Of a DNA stretch of 11,226 bases, positions 1 through 7,600 are shown piece by piece. This DNA comes from Bacteroidaceae bacterium (GTDB lineage Bacteria > Bacteroidota > Bacteroidia > Bacteroidales > Bacteroidaceae): the NCBI GenBank assembly GCA_021443285.1, contig JABUUG010000021.1, positions 1-11,226 on the forward strand, in the 5' to 3' direction. Each line of letters starts with the position of its first letter. Positions within the stretch are counted from its first letter, which is position 1. The translations under genes and the position numbers were made by a program. The notes below the pieces were generated by a model. That model was not told where the DNA came from, ran no database searches, and was given only the letters and a program-made list of their open reading frames with translations.

Positions 1-3000
1 CATCTGCCGATGGAAACGCCACAATAGGCATACGCAAAGATCAGTTCGTTTATGAAGATTGGACATGTATAGACACATGGAAACTCGAGATGTGGGGAGA
101 GCTCGTTGCCGTAACAGGAGTGGCGCTCGATGTCGATGCCGCCATGACCATTATAGCAGGAGAGCAACTACAGCTTAAAGCACACATTCTGCCCACCAAC
201 GCCACCCTGCCTGGACTGCTGTGGGAAACCTCCAACATCGAAGTGGCAACAGTTGATGAGAACGGATACCTTACCGCCAACTCCGCCGGCACTTGCAGCA
301 TCACAGTCAGCTCCAAGGCAACACCCGGCAAAATGGCAACCATTTCGCTTACCGTAAAAGACGCTGACGTAAAGCCTGGTTCCCTCGTTATAAACGAGAT
401 ACAGTCTGCCAACATCGACATGTTCCTCGACCCGTCGTTCAACTACGGCAGCTGGATAGAACTCCGCAACACCACTGCGCAAAACATATCGCTAGCCAAA
501 CTCTACATCACCGATGACCCCGCAGACCTTAAGAAATACCGCCTGCCCACCACCATCGGCCTCGTCCCTGCAAACGGCTTTAAGGTGCTGTGGTTCGACC
601 ATAACAATATATGGACACTCGGAGAGCATAACCAGATACCCTTCAGTCTCGACTACAATGGCGGGACAATAATCCTCAGCAATGGCACAGACATCCTGGT
701 GCAGGCAGACTATCCCCAGGGCATCATGCGCACCTCCTATGCCCGCACCACAGACTGCGGACAGCAGTGGGGCATAACCGCCAACCCCACCCCCGGTAGC
801 AGCAATGCGGCAAGTAGTTTCGACACAGAGCAGCTAGACGCCCCCGTTGTCGATAAAGATGCCCAGCTCTTCACAGGCACACTCACAGTCAAGGTGGACA
901 TACCTTCAGGCACCACACTGCGCTACACCACAGATGGCAGCACCCCCACACCAGACAATGGCACAGTAAGCACTACAGGAAAATTCAACGTCACCAATAC
1001 AACCGCATACCGCTTCCGCCTGTTCCGCGACGGAATGATACCCTCACCTGTAGTTACCCGCACATACATATATAACGACAGAAACTACACCCTGCCCATA
1101 ATTTCCGTAAACGGCAGCCCCCAAGACCTCTTTGGAGCAGACCACGGAGTGTTCACCAAGGGTAACGGCAATGGCCGACCCGGCAACGGACAGTCCGCCC
1201 CATGCAACTGGAACATGGACTGGGACCGCCCCGTAAACTTCGAATATATAGGCAGTCAGGGCGATGGCGCCGACTACCGGATGCTCTTCAACCAGGAAGT
1301 TGACCTTGAACGCTGCGGAGGATGGAGCCGAGCATGGACGCCATACTCCTTCAAGCTCAAGGCAGCAAAATGCTACGACGGGCAGAACTCGCTCAACTAT
1401 CCCTTTTTCCCCAATAAGCCCTTCATAAAGAACAAGACATTGCAGATTCGCAATGGCGGCAACGACACTGGATGCCGCATAAAAGACGCCGCCCTCCAAG
1501 AGATAGTCAGCCGCTCAGGACTGTATGTCGATGGGCAGCAGTGGCAGCCCGTCATGCACTTCATCAACGGACAGTACATGGGAGTGCTCAACATGCGCGA
1601 GCCAAACAACAAGCATTTCGCCTATGCCAACTACGGCATAGACACAGATGCCATGGACCAGTTTGAGATAAGTCCCGACTCAGGCTACGTACAGAAAGAA
1701 GGCACAAAAGAAGCATGGAACAAACTCTACACCCTCTCAAAGAATGCCTCAAGCCAGACAGCCTATGAAGAGATAAGCCGACTCATTGACATCGACGAAT
1801 ACCTCAACTACATGGCAGTACAGTTCTACCTCGGCGGAGGCGATTTCCCGCAGAACAATGTAAAAGGCTTTCGCAGCGCCCACGATGGCAAGTTCCATTT
1901 CGTCCTCTTCGACCTCGACGCAGCATTCTCCCGTACAGAAGACGCCTTCAACGGTTTCATGAACTCTGTAAACCGTTCGGGAGACACCCTCTACGGCAAA
2001 TACTGGAACGGAGAAAGCATAGAAGGGAAAAGACTCCAGCTCCAGAATGAGTTTGTACTGCTTTTCAAGAACATGATGCAGAATCAACAGTTCTGCAAGG
2101 AGTTCACAAACCGCTTCTGCATAATCGCCTCCTCCGTCTTCCATCCAACACGCTGCAAATCAATCGTTACCGAGATGGCAACCAAGATGGAAGGCCCTAT
2201 GAGCTATGCCAACTGGTACGATGGAGGCAACTCCCCATGGTACACCGCAAACGACATCATCAACCGCCTCTCCACAAACCGCATACAGGCCATGACCGCC
2301 GCAATGGCATCCTTCTTCTCAATAAAGACAGCACAGCAGGAAGCAACCATTCGTAGCAACACCATCGGTGCAAAACTCACCGTAAACGACTTCGAAATAC
2401 CCACAGGCACCCTCGACGGCTATCTCTACACACCAGCCACCGTCAGGGCACACCCCCTTGCCGGCTATAAGTTCATCGGATGGCGTAGTGGAGACACCAG
2501 CAGTTATGAAAGCACAGCACTCTTCTCCTCTGGAGACACATGGAACTACTATGATGGCGGTTCGCTTGACGGAAAGACATGGAAGACAGGCACACTGAGT
2601 AGCGGCTGGAAGACAGGCAAGACCACTATCGGCTACAACAGTGCTGACAACCTCCCCACAAAAACCGTCAAGAACCTCCCTACATACTATTTCCGCATCA
2701 CAACAACACTGGCGGCTGCACCCCAACAAAACGCTGTCTTCAACCTCAGCTACACCATCGACGACGGCTTCATCATATACGTCAATGGCACAGAGGCAGC
2801 ACGCTACAATATGCCCGCCGGATCAGTATCCTACAACACTTACGCCTCCACCTACGCACAGGGCAATCCCGATACCGGCACACTCACCTTACCCACATCG
2901 CTTTTCAAAACCGGAGAGAATATAATCGCCGTAGAGGTACACAACAACAGCAACACATCCACCGACATAATGTGGGATGCCACACTCACCATGCTCATAC

Positions 3001-3785
3001 CCACATCCTCTGGCGGACAGATAGTCTCCACCGATGCAGAATATAAACTGCCCACTTACGGCAAGATAAACCTCACCGCAGTCTATGAGAAGCAGACTGA
3101 CGACGAGATTGCAAAAACCGGTACAGTGCCAGTGCGTATTAACGAGGTCAGCGCAGACAACAGCATCTACGTCAATGACTATTTCAAGAAGGATGACTGG
3201 ATAGAACTATACAACACCACCGACAAGCCCGTCGATGTTGCAGGCATGTACCTCAGCGACAATCCCGACAAACCCCGGAAATATTGCATAGCTGCCGATG
3301 ACCCCAAGGCAACAATAATACAGCCGTACGGACACCTCATAGTCTGGGCGGGCAAGCGCGAATACATGGGCGGACAACTGCACGCCAACTTCAAACTCGC
3401 CAACGAGGACAACCAGCAGGTCATACTCACAAGTCAGGACGCCTCATGGAGCGATGTTCTTAAGTACGGCGTACAAGGGGCTGACGAGACCGTCGGACGT
3501 TATCCTGATGGTGGAAACAATGTCTACAAGCTCCAGCACCCCACCATCAACAATACAAACATCCTGACCCTATACGCCGAGTATCTCTATACAACAGAAC
3601 CCGACCCGTCTGACATCCATCACGCCACAGCTGACATTAACGATGCGGACATCGTCAACACAGCATACTACCACCCTAACGGTGTCTATGCCGGCGATTC
3701 GCTCAACAAACTGCCCAAGGGTATCTACATCCTAAAGCAAACTATGAGAGACGGAACAGTCAAGGCAAAGAAGATTGTCAGGTAG
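1..3785 (+). CDS. Secreted CotH-kinase-family multidomain protein, 5'-truncated by window edge
   Basis: The frame is open from nucleotide 3 to a TAG stop at 3783-3785, giving about 1260 residues. The first ATG (position 90) is internal: the 29 codons before it read as the end of a beta-sandwich (IGIRKDQFVYEDWTCID), so the true start and signal peptide lie upstream. Numbering from the Met at 90, the order is: bacterial Ig-like (group 2-type) fold 8-90; lamin-tail domain (LTD) 97-240; chitobiase C-terminal-like Fn3 fold 249-328 (RYTTDGSTPT); CotH kinase-like domain 334-735; GYKFIGW bacterial repeat from about 760, interrupted by a jelly-roll-like domain 808-971; second LTD 1014-1150; C-terminal tail 1186-1231 (LPKGIYILKQ, ending KKIVR) resembling a T9SS type A sorting domain. 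CotH proteins are atypical protein kinases first described in Bacillus spore coat; the substrate here is unknown. The product is probably exported to the cell surface. The gene is convergent with the two genes to its right. Family assignment is firm; secretion route and function are inferred. Confidence 0.9.
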   Translation, partial: SADGNATIGIRKDQFVYEDWTCIDTWKLEMWGELVAVTGVALDVDAAMTIIAGEQLQLKAHILPTNATLPGLLWETSNIEVATVDENGYLTANSAGTCSITVSSKATPGKMATISLTVKDADVKPGSLVINEIQSANIDMFLDPSFNYGSWIELRNTTAQNISLAKLYITDDPADLKKYRLPTTIGLVPANGFKVLWFDHNNIWTLGEHNQIPFSLDYNGGTIILSNGTDILVQADYPQGIMRTSYARTTDCGQQWGITANPTPGSSNAASSFDTEQLDAPVVDKDAQLFTGTLTVKVDIPSGTTLRYTTDGSTPTPDNGTVSTTGKFNVTNTTAYRFRLFRDGMIPSPVVTRTYIYNDRNYTLPIISVNGSPQDLFGADHGVFTKGNGNGRPGNGQSAPCNWNMDWDRPVNFEYIGSQGDGADYRMLFNQEVDLERCGGWSRAWTPYSFKLKAAKCYDGQNSLNYPFFPNKPFIKNKTLQIRNGGNDTGCRIKDAALQEIVSRSGLYVDGQQWQPVMHFINGQYMGVLNMREPNNKHFAYANYGIDTDAMDQFEISPDSGYVQKEGTKEAWNKLYTLSKNASSQTAYEEISRLIDIDEYLNYMAVQFYLGGGDFPQNNVKGFRSAHDGKFHFVLFDLDAAFSRTEDAFNGFMNSVNRSGDTLYGKYWNGESIEGKRLQLQNEFVLLFKNMMQNQQFCKEFTNRFCIIASSVFHPTRCKSIVTEMATKMEGPMSYANWYDGGNSPWYTANDIINRLSTNRIQAMTAAMASFFSIKTAQQEATIRSNTIGAKLTVNDFEIPTGTLDGYLYTPATVRAHPLAGYKFIGWRSGDTSSYESTALFSSGDTWNYYDGGSLDGKTWKTGTLSSGWKTGKTTIGYNSADNLPTKTVKNLPTYYFRITTTLAAAPQQNAVFNLSYTIDDGFIIYVNGTEAARYNMPAGSVSYNTYASTYAQGNPDTGTLTLPTSLFKTGENIIAVEVHNNSNTSTDIMWDATLTMLIPTSSGGQIVSTDAEYKLPTYGKINLTAVYEKQTDDEIAKTGTVPVRINEVSADNSIYVNDYFKKDDWIELYNTTDKPVDVAGMYLSDNPDKPRKYCIAADDPKATIIQPYGHLIVWAGKREYMGGQLHANFKLANEDNQQVILTSQDASWSDVLKYGVQGADETVGRYPDGGNNVYKLQHPTINNTNILTLYAEYLYTTEPDPSDIHHATADINDADIVNTAYYHPNGVYAGDSLNKLPKGIYILKQTMRDGTVKAKKIVR
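111..359 (+). other. Bacterial Ig-like (group 2-type) domain in CotH protein
   Basis: Residues 8-90 (numbered from the internal Met at 90) show the group 2 Ig-like pattern: VTGVALD at the start, GEQLQLKAHILPTNAT, then a W-E-T-S-N turn, VATVDENGYLTANSAGTCSI, and closing beta strands ending SLTV. Such domains act as spacers or adhesion modules in surface proteins. Here it separates an upstream beta-sandwich cut by the window edge from the first lamin-tail domain. Confidence 0.75.
378..809 (+). other. Lamin-tail domain (LTD), first copy
   Basis: The segment begins LVINEIQSAN, followed by WIELRNTTAQNISLAKLYITD and a GFKVLWFD strand. This matches the bacterial LTD pattern (INE...WIEL.N....I.L....L.D). 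LTDs are Ig-fold modules often found in bacterial secreted nucleases and CotH proteins. A second copy near the C-terminus (3129-3539) aligns with it by eye at INE, DWIEL/SWIEL, YNTT/RNTT and LSD/ITD. Confidence 0.8.
834..1073 (+). other. Chitobiase C-terminal-like Fn3-type domain
   Basis: Residues 249-328 run from DAPVVDKDAQ through TLRYTTDGSTPT to RFRLFRDGMIPSPV. The YTTDGSTPT motif is the hallmark of the family found at the end of chitobiases and next to CotH domains in Bacteroidota. It is a beta-sandwich linker or binding module. It sits directly before the kinase-like domain. Confidence 0.75.
1089..2294 (+). other. CotH protein kinase-like domain
   Basis: Residues 334-735 show the sequence landmarks of the CotH family in order. 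These are LPIISVNGSPQDLFG at the entry; a GGWSR...YSFKLKA strand pair; LQIRNGGND with downstream KDA; INGQYMGVLNMRE, whose Glu (residue 504) is strongly conserved in the family; GGGDFPQNNV with Asp585 and Asn589/Asn590; and FHFVLFDLDAAF with Asp608 and Asp610. The last two motifs correspond to the family's catalytic and metal-binding acidic motifs, so the kinase-like site looks intact. The exact role of each residue is inferred from family resemblance. Activity and substrate are unknown. Confidence 0.85.
2511..3002 (+). other. Jelly-roll-like domain inserted in a bacterial repeat
   Basis: Residues 808-971 begin STALFSSGDTWNYYDGGSL and include WKTGTLSSGWKTGKTTIGY, NLSYTIDDGFIIYVNG and ENIIAVEVHNN. 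This pattern (damaged-looking stand-alone sandwich with a W-x-Y-x-D-x-G opening, a D-D-G-x-x-x-Y-x-N-G core and an I-A-V-E-V-H-N strand) is common after CotH domains and resembles galactose-binding-like folds. It sits between GYKFIGWRSGD (residues 792-802) and YKLPTYGKINLTAVYE (residues 985-1000), which together look like the two halves of a single short InlB-type/bacterial repeat domain. Confidence 0.6.
3129..3539 (+). other. Lamin-tail domain (LTD), second copy
   Basis: The segment starts VRINEVSADNS, continues DDWIELYNTTDKPVDVAGMY and LSDNPDKPRKY, and includes GHLIVWAGKR, NFKLANEDNQQVILTS and a GRYPDGG turn. This is a complete and typical bacterial LTD. Together with the first copy it brackets the kinase-like core of the protein. 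Confidence 0.85.
3645..3782 (+). other. Probable T9SS type A-like C-terminal sorting domain of CotH protein
   Basis: The last 46 residues include VNTAYYHPNGVYAG, LNKLPKGIYILKQ and the terminal KAKKIVR. The pattern of a turn, then L-x-K-G-I-Y-I-h-x-x and a basic end is typical of the Por-secretion/T9SS sorting domain of Bacteroidota. The segment is shorter than many type A domains. The inference is that the mature protein crosses the outer membrane by T9SS, if the host encodes that machinery, which cannot be seen here. Confidence 0.65.
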
Positions 3786-3807
3786 CCGAAAAACTATTCT
3801 TGCTCTG

Positions 3808-3828
3808 GCAAGCGGCAAAGCCGATTGC
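3808..3828. terminator. Imperfect hairpin between convergent genes, possible weak terminator
   Basis: GCAA-g-CGGC-AAA-GCCG-a-TTGC forms an 8-bp stem with one internal G/A mismatch and a 3-base loop, 23 bases after the CotH stop codon and 13 bases from the stop of the opposing gene. No strong U-tract follows on the plus strand. On the minus strand a run of five T appears only some distance downstream, near 3789-3793. The 7-mer TTGCTCT is also repeated at 3800-3806 and 3825-3831, so GCAA at 3808-3811 can pair with either flanking TTGC. Its position suits a bidirectional terminator, but the structure is weak. Confidence 0.35.
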
Positions 3829-3840
3829 TCTATTCATCCT

Positions 3841-4557
3841 TCACCATCCGTTAGCCACGAACGGTAGCCGCCGCAGCGGGTAGAGATCATAGACACGTTC
3901 GTCGGCAATCGCGCACAAAATCCAGTGTGGCGGCATAACCGGCAGTGTCTGGCTCTGATTCATGTTGACTGCTACAACATTCCCCACGCCGCCATTCGCC
4001 AACTGCGCAATGGCAGACTTGCAGTCATCGCAGTCGGGATCGAAAAAGAGAAGCGTCATCCCTTCCCCTTTCCCCATTATCCCCTCTTTCAGCTTGGAAA
4101 GAAAAATGCTTGTACCAGACGCAATACCAAGAAGTGGAGCGTCTGCTACAAGCATTAGTTTTATGTCCGGTAGAGTGTCGCCAAGCGCATGGCGCACATA
4201 CTGTGCATAGCGGGCTGTGTCATAGAAGGGCGACTGCTTGTCGTTAAGATACTGGTCGGCAAGGTCGGCAAGGATTTTCTCCCTCGGAATATTGCGGAAA
4301 GCCTCGCGAGGCGATATCTGTATTATCGTGATGTAATCGACAAACACCTGCTCTATGTCCTGCCGCGTGCCGCGGCTGAAGTCTGCCCCTTCCCAGTAGT
4401 GCGACACAAGCCATGCAGCCTTATCCTCCTTACAGGTCAGGCTGTCGGGAATCTGTGGCAGCCTGAAGAATCCGTCAGACGTCTCTGCAACGATGCTCAT
4501 CGGCAGCACACTGACTACAGTAACGAACAGGATAATCAGTCTTCTCATCAAATCCAT
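3841..4557 (-). CDS. Exported DUF5106-like protein with thioredoxin-type CxxC motif
   Basis: The product is 238 residues. The N-terminus (MRRLIILFVTVVSVLPMSIVA) is a plausible Sec signal peptide with no lipobox, probably cut before ETS. The mature part opens FRLPQIPDSLTCKEDKAAWL and VSHYWEGADF, the pattern of DUF5106 proteins of Bacteroidota (LP.IP.SL....R..YL..HYW). The C-terminal part contains TLLFFDPDCDDCKSAIAQL, a thioredoxin-fold strand plus CDDC at residues about 176-179. The role is therefore probably periplasmic thiol or redox chemistry, but the function of the family is not established. The protein stops about eight residues after a candidate cis-Pro segment (VYDLYPLRRLPF), earlier than I would expect for a full thioredoxin fold. 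ATG at 4557 has an A/T-rich leader and no Shine-Dalgarno; Met4 (4548) is an alternative start. It lies 58 bp downstream of the giant gene on the same strand, so co-transcription is possible. Confidence 0.8.
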   Translation of the reverse strand: MDLMRRLIILFVTVVSVLPMSIVAETSDGFFRLPQIPDSLTCKEDKAAWLVSHYWEGADFSRGTRQDIEQVFVDYITIIQISPREAFRNIPREKILADLADQYLNDKQSPFYDTARYAQYVRHALGDTLPDIKLMLVADAPLLGIASGTSIFLSKLKEGIMGKGEGMTLLFFDPDCDDCKSAIAQLANGGVGNVVAVNMNQSQTLPVMPPHWILCAIADERVYDLYPLRRLPFVANGW

Positions 4558-4584
4558 TTTATTTTATGGTGGATTCTATAAATT

Positions 4585-4614
4585 GGAAGTTACGGGAAGT
4601 TAAAGGACATTAAA
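4585..4614. repeat. Three-copy 10-bp tandem repeat in intergenic gap
   Basis: Three adjacent decamers begin at 4585, 4595 and 4605: GGAAGTTACG, GGAAGTTAAA and GGACATTAAA. The first two share eight identical leading bases and the third differs from the second at two bases. The array fills half of the 58-bp gap between the stop of the giant beta-helix gene (4616) and the start of the DUF5106-like gene (4557). The period is close to one helical turn. On the minus strand the units read as TTTAACTTCC-type. They could be a regulatory array or a simple replication-slippage repeat. Confidence 0.7.
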
Positions 4615-4615
4615 C

Positions 4616-7600
4616 CTATTTCGCCGTAATCTTCTTTGCGAAGCCGCTGTTTACAACTACCACATACACCTTGTTCGCATCCACCTGAGTCTGCCACTGG
4701 CTACTCTCTGCCACTGCTCCATCCACCTTTGTGCCAGAGATTGTGAACACTGCCACTTGGTCGCCCTCAGACAGCCCGCTAACGGTCAGCTTGCCGTCTT
4801 TGGCTGTTATGCGGTAGTTGTTTGAGGCGGTTACGGACTGCTCTATTTCTGGCTTGCCATCGCCGAGCTTCAGGGCGAATCTGCCGATTACCTCGTCTGC
4901 TTCCGTGAAGTTTACGGTATAGCTGTCATGTGTGAGGTTTACCACCTGCTTTGTCTCCCTGTCGATAAGCCATACTGTCCGTCCCTCCCAGTCGCTGTCT
5001 TCTGGTATGGCGAAAGTATATGAACCGTCGGCCGGTATATGCAAACCGACTGGTATCTCCATCTGTACTGGAGCATGAGAGAGCAGTGATATGCGCAGAG
5101 AGGATGTGCCTATAGCGTATATCTGTGCAAGCGATTCGTTCATCGCCATAAACTTCACGCCGTCATTGCCGAGTGAGTAGTTAAGCGAACCGCTCTCGTC
5201 GTCAGGGTGCAGTTCAATGTTGTCGTCGGCAGTGCTTCTGCTCTGCTGCTGGATAGACACCATTGACTTCCCCTTTGACCCCGTAGATGTCCAGTTGTAA
5301 CGTGGTACGGCATAAGTGAGAGTCTCCGTCTTGTCAAGGGTGGCTGTCTGCATGAAGAAGCCTTGGCTCAGGTTCATCGCATTGCCTTCAACGTCCTCCC
5401 AGGATCTCTTTGCCTCGTAGCTGCCACTGGCATTGAGCGCATAGCCAAGGTGCGGAGCTGACAGCGAATATTCATATTTCCCGTAATCGTCATCCTGGTT
5501 GTCGAGCAATCTCCCTGCACGGTAGTTCGTCGTTAGGTATGGCACACCCGTTAGGTTCCATCCCATGTTGTATTCGTGAGTGAAGTCCGCACCGCCGGCG
5601 TCGGATGTGCGGTCGTCATACTGCGTCAGCTCCACCTTCTTTGGAGTGGTCTTAACGCCGTTCACATCACCCTCTGTGTAAATCCAGTCAAGAAGACTGT
5701 TGCCATAAGCCGTAAATCGGATAAAGCGGTCTTTCTCTGAGTTTGAGCTGAAGTCCATTAGCCAGCCTTTGTTTGCAGCTATGCCCTTGGTGTCGCTCGC
5801 CGATTTCACGTCCTCCAGCCCAATCTGTTCCCAGCAAGGAGAGTCTTCGCCCACGTACTTGTACTTCCAATCCGAGCGTTTCTCACCGTTGTAGTTGTAA
5901 ATCCTAAGTGGATCGGCAGAGAAATTGTCTGACGGTATATGTGTAGGACGATTGCCGTCTGTGCTGAGTGCTATGATACGTTTGCCAGTGGTCTCCCCCG
6001 TTGCGCTGTCCTTAGTGTATTCCACCTGTCCGATTGTGGCGTAGATATTCGACTGGGCACCCGTCTGGGGGTGAGCCATCGCATTCAGGAAACGGAACGG
6101 CAGAGAGACGAGGTGATGGCGGTTCTTCATGTTTTTCTGTACGCCTAGATAAGACAGCTCTATCGTGCTGCCCTGGCCGTATATTGCGCCGCCATCGCGT
6201 ATGAGGAGATAGCCGGGACGGAACGGATGGTCACTGTTGAAGCCGTTACCCACGCTATTGTCAAGCAGAAGGATTTCGTTAGGGTTCACATACACCACAC
6301 TGCCCTCGTGCGGATAGTAGTTGCCGTTGTAATACTGCTTGTCGCGTGTCGGGAAAAGTATGCCGGTATTGGTGTCCCTTGGATTTGAAGACCATGTCTC
6401 AAAGCAACCGTAATCAACCTTGTAGCCTTCTGTCTCTGTCCCCTTGATAGTCCAGCCTACACTACGCGGATTCCCAAGTAGGTCACGGTCTAAAAGGTAG
6501 TTTACGAATGGCTTCAGAGGCTCTGCGAGCAGTGAGTAGGTTAAAGCCCCTGTTTCTGTTACAGTCTCGCCTTTGCTCATATCCGACTTGGCAATATTGT
6601 TAGACAACTCATGCAACTGATACCATAGGTTCTTGTTCTCCTTGAACACATCAGGCATGATGGCGTTGTAATATGTGTCGCGAGACTGGAAGTATGCGGC
6701 AAACGGACTGCGTAGCACATGGGAGATGGTGTTTATAAAGTCGCCACAGAAGTCAATGCTGTTGTAGAAGTGCGCAATGCCCGCAGCGCCTTCACCCGCA
6801 GCACCTTCTACGGCGGTAGTGCCGGTATCCGTGCGGCGTGTCAGTGTGCTGTTCAGTGAGTAGGCGTTGTTGCTGAAGTAGATTAGCCCGGTGTTGTCGC
6901 GTGAGAGACAGTTATAGAGCAGTGACGGGCCGTGGAATTCTGCGAGGCGCACTCCAGCAGCCGTGTTGTTGTCGCGGATGATGCAGTTGCGCAGTACGAC
7001 CGCCTTCACTCCTTCGCCCACCGTTATCACAGGCTTTGAGATGCCGACCTCGGTGTTGGCAATTTCAACACAGTCGAGCAGGCCTGTCATGTTTGCCGCA
7101 TCTGCCGTCACACCTTTGATGATGGTGCGCTGGGTTGCAGAGCCTGCCATTGCGCGGTCTGGGTCATCAAGCACTTTGCGCACATAGTCGTTTACCTGTT
7201 CGTCTGTATAGTCGAGATAGCCTGTGCCTTCAACGTATGTCTGCTCAGCCTCGTCATTGAACTGTATCTGTAGTGAACCGTAGAGGTTCACGCCGTCTCG
7301 CATTATTATATCGCCGAGGGAATTGTTGTTGCTGCCTCTTGCAAATATATAGGCGGGCTTGCCGTTGGCAGAGTAGTACACCGCGCCGGCGTTGATGGCG
7401 TCTTGCAGCTGGCTCGTTCCGTAGGCAGATGCCCAGCGCAGACCTGTGTCTGTCTGCGATTTTGAAGCGATGAGGTACATCACTCGGTTCAGCAGTGTAC
7501 GGGCTTCAAATGCACCGCGTTCCAAGCCGCCATCATAGAGACGTACATACGTGGAGAGGTCATGGCATTTGAGGAAGTCTTGGTTGTGGACACCCTCAAA

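Noticed and set aside
90..92. ATG at 90 as the start of the CotH gene
   Set aside because: The frame is open to the window edge and the upstream codons read as the end of a protein domain. There is no signal peptide after this Met although the protein is clearly of an exported type.
1044..1499. Minus-strand open frames within the CotH gene (this one and those at 1749-2144 and 2319-2729)
   Set aside because: They oppose a continuous frame of recognised domains and have low-complexity Val/Ala/Cys-rich translations without motifs.
4189..4581. A 130-codon plus-strand open frame over the DUF5106-like gene
   Set aside because: It is antisense to a gene with a signal peptide, DUF5106 pattern and CxxC motif. 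Its own translation shows no domain and it ends within the intergenic repeat region.
4558..4615. A Bacteroides-type promoter (TTTG at -33, TAnnTTTG at -7) for the DUF5106-like gene
   Set aside because: On the minus strand I find only partial resemblances such as TAACTTCC inside the decamer units; no convincing pair of elements with proper spacing.
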